Assembly (NCBI RefSeq): GCF_023554555.1
Contig: NZ_JAMJWC010000001.1
Coordinates: 558,001 to 622,000 of the forward strand
DNA: 64,000 nucleotides
Source: Sphingobacterium sp. lm-10
Lineage (GTDB): Bacteria; Bacteroidota; Bacteroidia; Sphingobacteriales; Sphingobacteriaceae
Direction of reading: 5' to 3'
Shown: positions 54,506-63,200 of the stretch, piece after piece
Numbering within the stretch: position 1 is the stretch's first letter
How the letters are laid out: each line of letters starts with the position of its first letter
The notes under the pieces: model-generated
Told to the model about the DNA's origin: nothing
Database searches by the model: none
The model's input: the letters and a program-made list of their open reading frames with translations, nothing else
Translations under genes and position numbers: made by a program

Positions 54506-55941
54506 CAAGCAGGAGGTTGGAAGAATTTGGGATGAAAATTGACCAGGTACAATTCCCGAGTTGCCCGTGTCAACGCCGTGTAGAGCCATCGCAGAAATTC
54601 GGTGGTCAGCATTTCATCATTCAAATATCCCTGATCCACAAATACGGAAGGCCACTGCCCACCTTGTGCTTTGTGGCAGGTAATGGCGTAGGCGAACTTT
54701 ATTTGTAGGGCATTGAAATAAGGGTCTTTTTTGATCGCCTCGGCTCGCTTATTGCGATCCAGAATATCCTCGTAATCCGAGGATATCGATTCGTACAGTT
54801 TCTGCAATTGATCTTGCGGAAGATTTGGACTATCCACGTACAAACTATCCAATAGGATGCGGCATTGAATCGTGTCGTGCTCATTGCCATCCAGAAAATC
54901 GATCAGCACATCGGCAAATCGAAAATCGTGCATCTCATGTACATTGGATACCTTTCGAATCCGAGCCATATCGCCATTAGCAATAAAACCTGTATGCGAT
55001 TCATCGTGCTGCTGCAACCAAAAGTAATTGTTTTTCACGATCATAATCAAATCACCACCTGTAATCTCCTCGTCGCGAAATAAAATCTGATTACGAATAT
55101 GCTGATTATACAAGTTGGCGGCTTTGTTGGATCGGCAGATCACCATCGTTTGTTCCATACCAAATTTATCGTAGCTGTAGTGCAAGCCATCTATCAGCCG
55201 CTCGCCGGTCATCTGAAATACATCGGTATAAGGTCGTGTTATAAATTGCGGAAATGGATATTCTGCCGTCTCATCCTCCAATTTTATTTCCTGCCGGATT
55301 TTGGTCGCATTGAATAAGATTCCCGAGTTTTTATCCTGCCGCACCACATCGGTTAACTCATAATGGGTCACATACAGATGGTAGCGACTAGCCATGTATT
55401 CCGGTCGCAGCGCCGGACTTTGCAACATGCCAACAGGTGGTAGCTGCGCCGTATCGCCAACAAATAATAGTACGCAGCGCTCACCGCTTTGTACATAGGT
55501 GATCAAGTCTTTTAGCAAACTGCTTTTGAAAACACTGGCCGGATCGTCAGATAGCATAGAAGCCTCATCAACAATGAATAAAGTATCTTCATGTGGATTG
55601 TCTCCTAAGGTAAAATCCATGGCAACGGAAGCCGCAGATTTCTTTCGGTAAATCTTTTTGTGAATGGTCAATGCGGTACGTCCGGCATATAGGCTGATCA
55701 CTTTTGCAGCACGTCCGGTGGGGGCAAGCAAGACGGTCTTTTTCTGTAAGCGTGGCAGCACCTTAACCAGGGTGCTAATAATGGTCGTCTTGCCGGTGCC
55801 GGCATATCCCTTCAATATAAAAAGACTTTGAGAATCAAATCGGGAGATAAATTCCTCGAGTAGGGCAAACACCTGAAGTTGCTGTTCGGTCGGTTTCTGC
55901 TGAAAGTATTGCTCTAAAGATTCCCGGATATGCACATTCAA
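54505..55941 (-). CDS. RecD-like ATP-dependent DNA helicase
   Basis: A 478-residue superfamily-1 helicase of the RecD/Dda type. Walker A KGYAGTGKTT (residues 44-53), Walker B VDEASMLSD near 144, motif III GDTAQLPPVG near 188 and the C-terminal motif V/VI region AYAITCHKAQGGQW near 420 and YTALTRATREL near 458. It lacks RecBC-type partners and an N-terminal extension, so it is closer to stand-alone Dda/RecD2-like enzymes common in Bacteroidota. It is translationally coupled to the HEAT-like gene and divergent from the DUF3822 gene. Confidence 0.9.
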   Translation of the reverse strand: MNVHIRESLEQYFQQKPTEQQLQVFALLEEFISRFDSQSLFILKGYAGTGKTTIISTLVKVLPRLQKKTVLLAPTGRAAKVISLYAGRTALTIHKKIYRKKSAASVAMDFTLGDNPHEDTLFIVDEASMLSDDPASVFKSSLLKDLITYVQSGERCVLLFVGDTAQLPPVGMLQSPALRPEYMASRYHLYVTHYELTDVVRQDKNSGILFNATKIRQEIKLEDETAEYPFPQFITRPYTDVFQMTGERLIDGLHYSYDKFGMEQTMVICRSNKAANLYNQHIRNQILFRDEEITGGDLIMIVKNNYFWLQQHDESHTGFIANGDMARIRKVSNVHEMHDFRFADVLIDFLDGNEHDTIQCRILLDSLYVDSPNLPQDQLQKLYESISSDYEDILDRNKRAEAIKKDPYFNALQIKFAYAITCHKAQGGQWPSVFVDQGYLNDEMLTTEFLRWLYTALTRATRELYLVNFHPKFFQPPA

Positions 55942-55954
55942 AGTTATCTAAAAG

Positions 55955-55986
55955 GTTGATCAATCCAATTTTAAAACCTATTTTTG
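55955..55986 (+). promoter_or_regulatory. Promoter of the DUF3822-rsmD-coaD operon
   Basis: GTTG (55955-55958), a 20-bp spacer and TATTTTTG (55979-55986), matching the Bacteroidota -33/-7 layout 17 bp before the ATG at 56004. Confidence 0.6.
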
Positions 55987-56003
55987 TTTAATACCCCTAA
56001 GGC

Positions 56004-56792
56004 ATGAACTATATATCAGCGGATTTTCGTATTCAGCATTTGTCTTATTACAAATTAGTCATCCAAGCAGGACATCAAGAGGATGTGTTGATGATAATGG
56101 ATCAGGAAAACGCGGTGCAAGCGTATATTCGGTATGCATCGGCAAGTCCTAGCGTGGATGCCACACGTTTGTTGGCATTACCGTTCCGCCATGTTTCGAT
56201 CATGATTCCACAGCACAGTCTTACATTTGTGCCAGCAGAAGCTTACCAAGAGGAAGACGAAGATATTTACGGAGAATATCTGGTCAACAAGAATGATCAG
56301 GATATCTATACCGTAGATATGCCGAGATTTCAACTTCATGCGATCTATCAGCTGGATTCATTGTTGTACCAACGATGGTATACGTTATTTCCTGACGCAA
56401 CCTATCTTCCCATATTTCAGGTTTTATTTGATCTGGTACCAGAAGATGTACCATCCGTAGATACCCAATTATTTCTGCACGAACAAGCTGGTCATATGCA
56501 TGTTATGCTCTTGAAGGAGGGCAGGTTTTTGTTCTATAACAGCTTCTATGTAACCAATGCTGCAGATCTTGGCTACTATGTACGTCGGATCATGAGTGAT
56601 TTTTCGGTACCTTCTTTAGACGAGATCCAGTTATTTAACTTGGAAAAGAACGATCCCTTGCTGGCTTTTGTACAAAAATTTTCAGCACAGCTCGTACGGG
56701 TCAAATTACCGGAGGCTGATGTTGATCATCATGCCGTACATCAAAGTGCCCCATTGTTTGGTACGCTATTCCAGCGCGAGCTATGCGTATAA
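56004..56792 (+). CDS. DUF3822 family protein
   Basis: A 262-residue soluble protein of the Bacteroidota DUF3822 family. It is recognised mainly from the typical order DUF3822-rsmD-coaD and from the shape of the sequence (FRHVSIMIPQHSLTFVP near residue 72, GHMHVMLLKEGRFLFYNSF near 165). Function unknown. Its last 10 bases overlap the rsmD start, implying coupling. Confidence 0.8.
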   Translation: MNYISADFRIQHLSYYKLVIQAGHQEDVLMIMDQENAVQAYIRYASASPSVDATRLLALPFRHVSIMIPQHSLTFVPAEAYQEEDEDIYGEYLVNKNDQDIYTVDMPRFQLHAIYQLDSLLYQRWYTLFPDATYLPIFQVLFDLVPEDVPSVDTQLFLHEQAGHMHVMLLKEGRFLFYNSFYVTNAADLGYYVRRIMSDFSVPSLDEIQLFNLEKNDPLLAFVQKFSAQLVRVKLPEADVDHHAVHQSAPLFGTLFQRELCV

Positions 56793-57325
56793 TAGGAGGT
56801 CGTATCGGCGGAATACGTATTCATCCGCCTGCAAATCTTCCTGTACGGCCCACTACGGACATCGCCAAGGAAGCCCTGTTTAACATTCTGCAACATCGTA
56901 TAGATTGGGACGGCGCTGTTTGCCTGGATCTATTTGCAGGTACCGGGAATATTTCTTTCGAATTAGCTTCTCGAGGCGCGCAATCTGTGTTATCGGTAGA
57001 TGCTCATTTTAAATGCTTGAAGTATATTGCAGAGATGGCAAAAGAGCATCAACTTACAGGGGTGAGCACGCGAAAAGCAGATGTGTTTAAGTTTGTACAA
57101 CAAGAAAAGGGATCCTATGATTTTATTTTTGCAGATCCTCCTTACGATATAGACCGTTTGCCTCAGTTAGCACACCTAATTCTGGATAACAACTTGTTGA
57201 AACCAGAGGGTATTTTGGTCATAGAGCACCCTTCTACAAGAAAGATGCTTAGTCATCCACTATTGCGCGATGAGCGTAAGTACGGATATTCTTCCTTTAG
57301 TTTCTATAGTCACGACGAACTTTAA
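56783..57325 (+). CDS. rsmD: 16S rRNA (guanine966-N2)-methyltransferase
   Basis: A 180-residue SAM-dependent methyltransferase. RsmD signatures are clear: MRIIGGRIGG at the N-terminus, the RPTTDIAKEALFNIL block near residue 27, LDLFAGTGNISFE near 52 and the catalytic FADPPYD near 116. It methylates G966 of 16S rRNA. Overlaps DUF3822 by 10 bp and is followed by coaD after 14 bp. Confidence 0.94.
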   Translation: MRIIGGRIGGIRIHPPANLPVRPTTDIAKEALFNILQHRIDWDGAVCLDLFAGTGNISFELASRGAQSVLSVDAHFKCLKYIAEMAKEHQLTGVSTRKADVFKFVQQEKGSYDFIFADPPYDIDRLPQLAHLILDNNLLKPEGILVIEHPSTRKMLSHPLLRDERKYGYSSFSFYSHDEL

Positions 57326-57339
57326 TCGGTAGCATTACG

Positions 57340-57813
57340 ATGAGAAAAATTGCTGTATTCCCAGGTTCTTTTGATCCATTTACCCGTGCACATCAGGATT
57401 TGGTGCTTCGCGCCCTGCCGCTATTCGATGAGATTATTATCGCCATCGCCGTCAATACATCGAAGCAAGGATTAATGCCTTTCGAAGTACGGGAAGAGGC
57501 GATTACTGCCTTGTTCAAAGAAGAGGCGAAAATTCAGGTACATCGTATTCAAGGCCTAACGGTAAACTATTGCCGGGAGGTAGGTGCGCAATTTATGCTC
57601 CGGGGATTACGTAACGGGATCGATCTGGAATTTGAAAATGCGATTGCACAGAACAACCTCATTCTCGCTCCAGAAGTAGAGTCTTATTTCCTGCTAAGTA
57701 GGAGTGGATTCGGACACATTTCGTCTACAATCGTTCGAGATATTTTGCGAAATGGCGGTGATGTATCTGCATTGGTGCCAGAAGCTATCTTGCCATTTCT
57801 GAAAACACCGTAA
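57340..57813 (+). CDS. coaD: Phosphopantetheine adenylyltransferase
   Basis: A 157-residue nucleotidyltransferase that makes dephospho-CoA from 4'-phosphopantetheine and ATP. FPGSFDPFTRAH (residues 7-18) contains the nucleotidyltransferase motif, but the usual T-x-G-H is T-R-A-H (Gly17 replaced by Ala) while His18 is kept. The ISST motif that contacts ATP is in GHISSTIVRDI near residue 128. Length is normal (about 160). The gene ends 11 bp before a convergent helicase gene. Likely functional despite the substitution. Confidence 0.92.
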   Translation: MRKIAVFPGSFDPFTRAHQDLVLRALPLFDEIIIAIAVNTSKQGLMPFEVREEAITALFKEEAKIQVHRIQGLTVNYCREVGAQFMLRGLRNGIDLEFENAIAQNNLILAPEVESYFLLSRSGFGHISSTIVRDILRNGGDVSALVPEAILPFLKTP

Positions 57814-57823
57814 TTATTATACC

Positions 57824-57851
57824 ACTAGCTACGTAGTATACGTACTTTAGT
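57824..57851. terminator. Imperfect hairpin over the helicase stop codon
   Basis: An outer ACTA/TAGT stem and an inner TACGTA (57830-57835)/TACGTA (57839-57844) stem with a 3-nt loop, covering the last codons of the minus-strand helicase and lying 10 bp after coaD. Confidence 0.4.
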
Positions 57852-59132
57852 GCCTTTGATTCTGCCGTTATTTCCTTTTTGCAAAATAGTGGTTACACTA
57901 CTCCGTGTTACGGCTACGAAAGCATTTTTCTCTTTGATTTCGATCATGCCAACTTCTTCCTTAGCAACGCCGGGAAGATTCAGTAAATAACCCACAATAT
58001 CTCCCTTACTCACCTTATCACGCTTGCCAGCGGTAAACATCAGGGTGGTCATTTTACTATTAGAAGGTAGTGGATATTCATCCTCCAATACTTCTTCTTC
58101 CATCGCATCGGTAAGGTAAGGAAAGTCGTCTTCCGGCTTCAAAAGCAAATAAACCGTACCTTTTGCCTGCATCCGGGCAGTACGTCCGTTGCGATGCACA
58201 AAAGCATCTTGCTTGTAAGGAAGCTGGTAATGGATGATGGCATCCACTTCCGGGATATCCAATCCGCGCGCCGCAAGATCCGTGGTCAGCAAAATATGGG
58301 TGCTTCCATTTCTAAATTTCAATAAAGCCAACTCGCGATCGGCTTGCTCCAAACCACCGTGAAATACATCGTGGATAATATCGCGATCTGCCAAAAGCTC
58401 ACTGATATGATCTACCGCTTCGCGATGATTGCAGAATATAAGCGTTTTTTGTTCACTACCCAATTTGCAGATGAGCTTTAACAATGCTTTCAGCTTGTTT
58501 TGTGGACTGGCAGTTACCGTACGAAAAGTCAGATCTGGCGCATATCCTTTTTCATGTAGAAAATTGACAGATGCCACATCTTTCAAGGTTAAAAATTCAG
58601 GTATTTCTTCCAGTTCCGTGGCCGAAGTCAGCATCTGAAAAGAATGACCGGTCTCTCCAACAATCTGTTCCATTTGTTCGTGAAAACCTAATTCCAGCGA
58701 TTTATCAAACTCGTCCAGTACCAGCGTATCCAATTCCGACAGATCGATATTGTGGCGTTCTAAATGGTAGATAATTCTTCCGGGGGTACCCACTAATATC
58801 TGAGGAGCTTCTTTCAGCTTGTTTTTTTCAGTCCGTAGATCATTACCTCCGTACAAGCAGGTCACCTTCGGATGATTAGGCATTTTGCGTAGCACTTGTT
58901 CAATTTGCAAAGCCAGCTCACGTGTTGGAGCGATAATCAACGCTTGTATTTTTCCGCTAGCATGATCACGCAATCTTTTCTGAATGATTAAGGAGAAGGC
59001 AAGTGTTTTTCCACTACCTGTAGGAGACAGTAAGATGAGGTCATTCGCACCGTTGTAAGTGTCAAATACCTGTTGCTGCATCTCATTTAATGCCGATATA
59101 CCAAGATTGGCTAAATACTGTTGTTCTCCCAT
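57825..59132 (-). CDS. DEAD-box RNA helicase with DbpA-type RNA-binding domain
   Basis: A 435-residue RNA helicase. It has motif I SPTGSGKTLAF (near residue 36), motif Ia PTRELAL, motif II LDEFDKS (DEFD instead of DEAD), motif III TSATE and motif VI HRNGRTAR. A C-terminal DbpA-like RNA-binding domain (about 365-435) follows, which in DbpA targets 23S rRNA during ribosome assembly. The DEFD and TSAT variants keep the catalytic acidic residues. A -7 box ends 5 bp before the ATG. Confidence 0.9.
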   Translation of the reverse strand: MGEQQYLANLGISALNEMQQQVFDTYNGANDLILLSPTGSGKTLAFSLIIQKRLRDHASGKIQALIIAPTRELALQIEQVLRKMPNHPKVTCLYGGNDLRTEKNKLKEAPQILVGTPGRIIYHLERHNIDLSELDTLVLDEFDKSLELGFHEQMEQIVGETGHSFQMLTSATELEEIPEFLTLKDVASVNFLHEKGYAPDLTFRTVTASPQNKLKALLKLICKLGSEQKTLIFCNHREAVDHISELLADRDIIHDVFHGGLEQADRELALLKFRNGSTHILLTTDLAARGLDIPEVDAIIHYQLPYKQDAFVHRNGRTARMQAKGTVYLLLKPEDDFPYLTDAMEEEVLEDEYPLPSNSKMTTLMFTAGKRDKVSKGDIVGYLLNLPGVAKEEVGMIEIKEKNAFVAVTRSSVTTILQKGNNGRIKGTKVRILRS

Positions 59133-59137
59133 AGTCG

Positions 59138-59145
59138 CAAAGGTA
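59138..59145 (-). promoter_or_regulatory. -7 box of the DEAD-box helicase gene
   Basis: TACCTTTG on the minus strand, ending 5 bp before the ATG at 59132. As for guaA, the transcript would be almost leaderless. Confidence 0.45.
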
Positions 59146-59223
59146 GCACAAATTATGCAATGAAGCGCCAGATGGTATTTAACAGCAGTTTGAAGAAGGT
59201 GGTGCGACGAATAGCATATAATA

Positions 59224-60003
59224 TTACATCATAATCAACATTAGTGAAGAGAAAATAACTAAGCCCATAATTACCCAGCGAAAATGTTGCTCCTTAAGAA
59301 TCTGAACCAGTTTAATGCCTATTAAGCCACCTAAGAGGATAAATGGAATGGCCATCACATTAATCACCAGGCCAGCTATGGAAAGATTTTGCCATACAAA
59401 TGCCTGCAGCGGGATCTTAATGTAATTGAGAATCATAATGAACCACGCGGCGGTAGCCACAAAGGTGAGCTTAGACATGCGTTTGGTGAGTAAATAGACT
59501 GATAGGGCAGGGCCTGCTGCATTGCCGATCATGGTCGAGAAACCAACGATAAACCCAAACAAGGGCGAGTACCATTTTTTCTCGACTAATTCTTTGGTGC
59601 TTTCCTCCGTTTGTCGAGAAGACCATAGCATGATCCCAACACCAAGGAGAATGCAAATGCCCATGGCTGTTTTAAACCATTGATCGTCGATGCTATTGCC
59701 GAGTACTAAGCCAACCAGCAACCCGAGAAGGGCAGAAGGCAGTAACTTAGTTACTTCAGACCAGATTAATGACTTTCGGTAGTAGATTACAGCGGTAAGG
59801 TCTGCCATGCACAACATAATCAGTACAATACCCGTAGAATATTTCGCGCCAAAAAGGAGGGCAAAAAATGGTACGGCTACCGTGCCAATATTTTGTATAC
59901 CCGTCTTAGACATACCAATTAGCACAGCACATAAAAGGTATAGCAACCACGCTTGTGGGGTGGGAAGCAATTGTAATGCAGCTTGCCAGGCAGTTTCCAG
60001 CAT
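59224..60003 (-). CDS. TSUP (TauE/SafE) family permease
   Basis: A 259-residue inner-membrane protein with about eight hydrophobic segments of the sulfite exporter TauE/SafE family. The first-repeat GMSKTGIQNIGTVAVPFFALLFG (starting near residue 30) and second-repeat GFSTMIGNAAGPALSVYLL segments are typical. These proteins move sulfonates, sulfite or other anions; the substrate is unknown. It starts 1 bp after the HAD phosphatase stop, so the two are co-translated. Confidence 0.87.
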   Translation of the reverse strand: MLETAWQAALQLLPTPQAWLLYLLCAVLIGMSKTGIQNIGTVAVPFFALLFGAKYSTGIVLIMLCMADLTAVIYYRKSLIWSEVTKLLPSALLGLLVGLVLGNSIDDQWFKTAMGICILLGVGIMLWSSRQTEESTKELVEKKWYSPLFGFIVGFSTMIGNAAGPALSVYLLTKRMSKLTFVATAAWFIMILNYIKIPLQAFVWQNLSIAGLVINVMAIPFILLGGLIGIKLVQILKEQHFRWVIMGLVIFSSLMLIMM

Positions 60004-60004
60004 T

Positions 60005-60688
60005 TTATTTCAACAAGGATTTGACGGTAGGGGCGTCAATATCACGGTAATCGCGGATGTATGCGGCGCAAGGAGGTAATTCTTCTTTCTTATGTGAAGT
60101 AAGTACACCAGTAACAGCCATACCAGCAGCAGTACCTGCTGTGACGCCCGAATAGGAATCTTCGAATACCATCACCCGATGCGCCGATACGTGTAAGGCC
60201 TCCGCCGATTTTAAATATACCTCAGGATGTGGTTTGTGCAGTGAGACGTCTTCGCTAGATAGTGTGGACTGAAATAAATCGCGGATGCCCAGCGTATCTA
60301 ATACGAGATTCATATTTGCACGTGGAGCTGATGTAGCAACACCCAATAAAAAATCATGACGTTGTAGATCGCGTAGGAAATCTACCAAACCGAAAACCGG
60401 TGTAGCGACTGCCTTGTATATCTCGCGAAAAAGTCCTTCTTTCTCCGCTTCTAATGTGGCAATCTCTTGGGGAGAAAAAGGTCTTCCGAAGAAATGTTGC
60501 ATGATATAACTATTGTGCTTACCGTACATATGCTGCTCAAAGGCTTCTTGCGTATAGTTCACTTTGTATCTATCAAAAAAAGCTTCGAAAGCTTTCGCGT
60601 GATAGGGGTTTGTATCGGCGATTACACCGTCCATATCGAACACGACGGCAAAATTATCAGACTCTTTGTATGCTATGTTTAAAGACAT
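60005..60688 (-). CDS. HAD-IA phosphatase (beta-phosphoglucomutase-like)
   Basis: A 227-residue HAD hydrolase. Motif I is FDMDGVIADT (Asp18, Asp20), with a helical cap (about 28-95). Motif II is VATSAPR near residue 116, motif III lies near HKPHPEVYL and motif IV is FEDSYSGV. The cap type and motifs fit beta-phosphoglucomutase or sugar-phosphate phosphatase. Substrate not decidable. Between the antiporter (28-bp gap) and the TSUP permease genes on the same strand. Confidence 0.88.
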   Translation of the reverse strand: MSLNIAYKESDNFAVVFDMDGVIADTNPYHAKAFEAFFDRYKVNYTQEAFEQHMYGKHNSYIMQHFFGRPFSPQEIATLEAEKEGLFREIYKAVATPVFGLVDFLRDLQRHDFLLGVATSAPRANMNLVLDTLGIRDLFQSTLSSEDVSLHKPHPEVYLKSAEALHVSAHRVMVFEDSYSGVTAGTAAGMAVTGVLTSHKKEELPPCAAYIRDYRDIDAPTVKSLLK

Positions 60689-60716
60689 TTAAAGGTTGTT
60701 TTTAATAAAGGAAAGA

Positions 60717-62984
60717 TTAACCGCGTACACGATCGCGGATAACGAGCTCTGACGAAGAATCAATCCTTAGTTTACGTTTTTGTTGTAATAAGGTTTCCCA
60801 ACTCACGAGACTGATCAGCATCAATCGGTCTTTCAGTAGTTTTTCATGACCGATTGGCTCACCCGATAGCAAGTCGATCTTCTGGCGGCAGGTAGGGTGT
60901 GTCAATTCAGCCTCGGCCAATAAATCCACATCGGCAAATTGGCTATCGACATCCCATAATATCAATCTTGCTAGCGGATCATTACCAATCAGCTTATCCA
61001 CATACTGCAACAGGAATAAGTCTTCCTTAAAAAGGATAGGCATGACGACCTGATCGATTTTCTCCAAACCCTTATCAATTAATATGCCCACAGGGATGTC
61101 TATCTTAGACAATAGGCGATTGGTGCGTTCATAGAATTTGTTGCTATATACAGCACCTCGGCTAGAAAAAAGTTTTTCTGGACTGATGATGTTGGAAGTA
61201 AAACCAATGATCTTCCCGAGCAAACTACCTTCGTAAATGGATTCACTGGTGCCGATCAAGAGCATATCATAATGGCCGGACTCTACTTCATCCACAATTT
61301 CGTGGTCGATATCACTAGAGATTTTAAATAGCGTTTTTACGGGTCTGTTGAGTGTTTTGCTATCTGCGAGAATCGCACGAAAGCATTCGGTCTCCTGCTC
61401 TTCCACCTCATAGTGATGCAGTTCATTTGCTGGAGCGACATGTAGCGCCGCTACCTGACTTTGATCGGTTGCACCCACCGTGAGCGCATTGGATAGGCGT
61501 AGTAAGGCTTGTCCAGATTCTGTTTTTCCGAAACTAAACAAGATGTTGAACTGACTTTCAATTTTTTCCACAAAGGCTGGCTTTCCTTTATCGCGAAATG
61601 CCCAATTGATCAGATCTAATGCTGGTCCGGTCATAAAAGTGGTCACTAAAGCCATCACCACCATCATAGAGAATAGTTCAGCAGATAAAACACCCAGGTC
61701 ATAACCAATATTCAATACCACCAGTTCCATTAAACCGCGTGTATTCATCAGCGCGCCAATACTTAGACTATCTTTCCAGCCTTGGCCCATAAAGCGTGCT
61801 GCCAAAGCACTGCCCACAAACTTACCAATCACAGCTACCAGGATGATGAGCCCAGTGATGAGCCAAAGGGAAGGATCGTTAAGCAAACCGATCTGCGTGC
61901 GTAATCCGGTAAATACAAAGAACAATGGTAACAAAAGCACCAAAGCAACGTCTTCTACTTTGTCAATAAACAGATTGCGGAATTTATTATTTTCTGGCAT
62001 AATAGCGCCCGCCATGAATGCGCCAAATAACGCATGTATACCGATTACCTCGGTAGTATAGGCGGAAAGGATCAGCATCAGGAAGAAAATCGCTACCACA
62101 GGTTTGTTCAATGTTTCTTTGGTGGAGTTTACCTGTCCGATACGATGCATAAATGGTCGCACAATCTTAATCATCACCAATACATACGCCAGCGCGAGAC
62201 CAATAGTATATAGTGCCGACACGAAGGAACCTGCCTTAACAATCGCAATAACGGTCGCCAAGATACACCAGGCAGTGATATCATCTGCGGCTGCACAGGT
62301 AATCACTACAGTGCCTAATCGTGTTTTTTGCAAACCACGCTCTTGTACGATACGAGCCAACACCGGGAACGCGGTAATGCTCATCGCAATTCCTATAAAT
62401 AAACTGTAGGAAAGGAATTGCACGTTATCCGGCGCATGATTTTCATACAAAAAATAGGCTAGTCCAATGCCTAAGGCAAATGGAAGCATGATGCTCGCAT
62501 GGCTGATCACGACCGCGTCATGAGCCTTGTTTCGAAGCACATTAAGATCCAGCTCCATACCCACGATAAACATAAAAAGGATAAGACCAATTTGGCTGAG
62601 AAACTGCAAATTACCTAATGATTGCTGTGGGAAAAGTGCATTAAAAAAATCGGGAAAGAAAAGTCCTAATAAGGATGGCCCCAGAATGATACCCGCCACC
62701 ATCTCACCAATTACTACCGGTTGCTTGATTTTTACACAAATCCATCCGAAGAACCTTGCCGTCAAGATAATGGCTACGATTTGGATCAGTAAGATCGATA
62801 ATGGATATTTTAAACTTTCCTTAATAGATTCGACAAAATCAATCCAGGCTCCGTTTTCAGAAGTTGGGACAAGTACATCCCTGCCAGACTCCAATGCGCT
62901 TCCCTGCTGGATAATCCAGTACATAAACAGACCAAACACAATGACAATGGCAATATAGAAAATCGTTGAACGTATGTTTTTCAT
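60717..62984 (-). CDS. CPA2 family cation:proton antiporter with Usp-like tail
   Basis: A 755-residue membrane protein. The N-terminal two thirds form a 12-13 segment Na+/H+ exchanger domain with MELDLNVLRN near residue 142, ITAFPVLARI near 205, the antiporter core CAAADDITAWC near 230 and the MNTRGLMELVVLN motif near 410. The C-terminal region (about 480-750) resembles two UspA-like domains (DMLLIGTSESIYEGSLLG). Probably exchanges K+ or Na+ for protons. First gene of a run into the HAD and TSUP genes, divergent from the exonuclease gene. Confidence 0.9.
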   Translation of the reverse strand: MKNIRSTIFYIAIVIVFGLFMYWIIQQGSALESGRDVLVPTSENGAWIDFVESIKESLKYPLSILLIQIVAIILTARFFGWICVKIKQPVVIGEMVAGIILGPSLLGLFFPDFFNALFPQQSLGNLQFLSQIGLILFMFIVGMELDLNVLRNKAHDAVVISHASIMLPFALGIGLAYFLYENHAPDNVQFLSYSLFIGIAMSITAFPVLARIVQERGLQKTRLGTVVITCAAADDITAWCILATVIAIVKAGSFVSALYTIGLALAYVLVMIKIVRPFMHRIGQVNSTKETLNKPVVAIFFLMLILSAYTTEVIGIHALFGAFMAGAIMPENNKFRNLFIDKVEDVALVLLLPLFFVFTGLRTQIGLLNDPSLWLITGLIILVAVIGKFVGSALAARFMGQGWKDSLSIGALMNTRGLMELVVLNIGYDLGVLSAELFSMMVVMALVTTFMTGPALDLINWAFRDKGKPAFVEKIESQFNILFSFGKTESGQALLRLSNALTVGATDQSQVAALHVAPANELHHYEVEEQETECFRAILADSKTLNRPVKTLFKISSDIDHEIVDEVESGHYDMLLIGTSESIYEGSLLGKIIGFTSNIISPEKLFSSRGAVYSNKFYERTNRLLSKIDIPVGILIDKGLEKIDQVVMPILFKEDLFLLQYVDKLIGNDPLARLILWDVDSQFADVDLLAEAELTHPTCRQKIDLLSGEPIGHEKLLKDRLMLISLVSWETLLQQKRKLRIDSSSELVIRDRVRG

Positions 62985-63136
62985 GAAACTTGCTTATCAA
63001 TAAATTTTTTGAGTAATTCCATCCCAAGAATACGAATTAAATGTTAATTCAACAGCCGAGGAATTTCAAATTCAGGTAAAATCTGTGTGATTTTGCCTAC
63101 AAAAGGTCTTAAAATACCCGATATAAGGAGCAAGTT

Positions 63137-63169
63137 TTTGGTCAGGGAGATAGATGTTTCGTACATTTG
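63137..63169 (+). promoter_or_regulatory. Promoter of the 3'-5' exonuclease gene
   Basis: TTTG (63137-63140), a 21-bp spacer and TACATTTG (63162-63169): the best consensus match for a Bacteroidota promoter in this window, 31 bp before the ATG at 63201. Confidence 0.7.
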
Positions 63170-63200
63170 TAATCAGATTTTACAATTTGTTTAGAGCATC

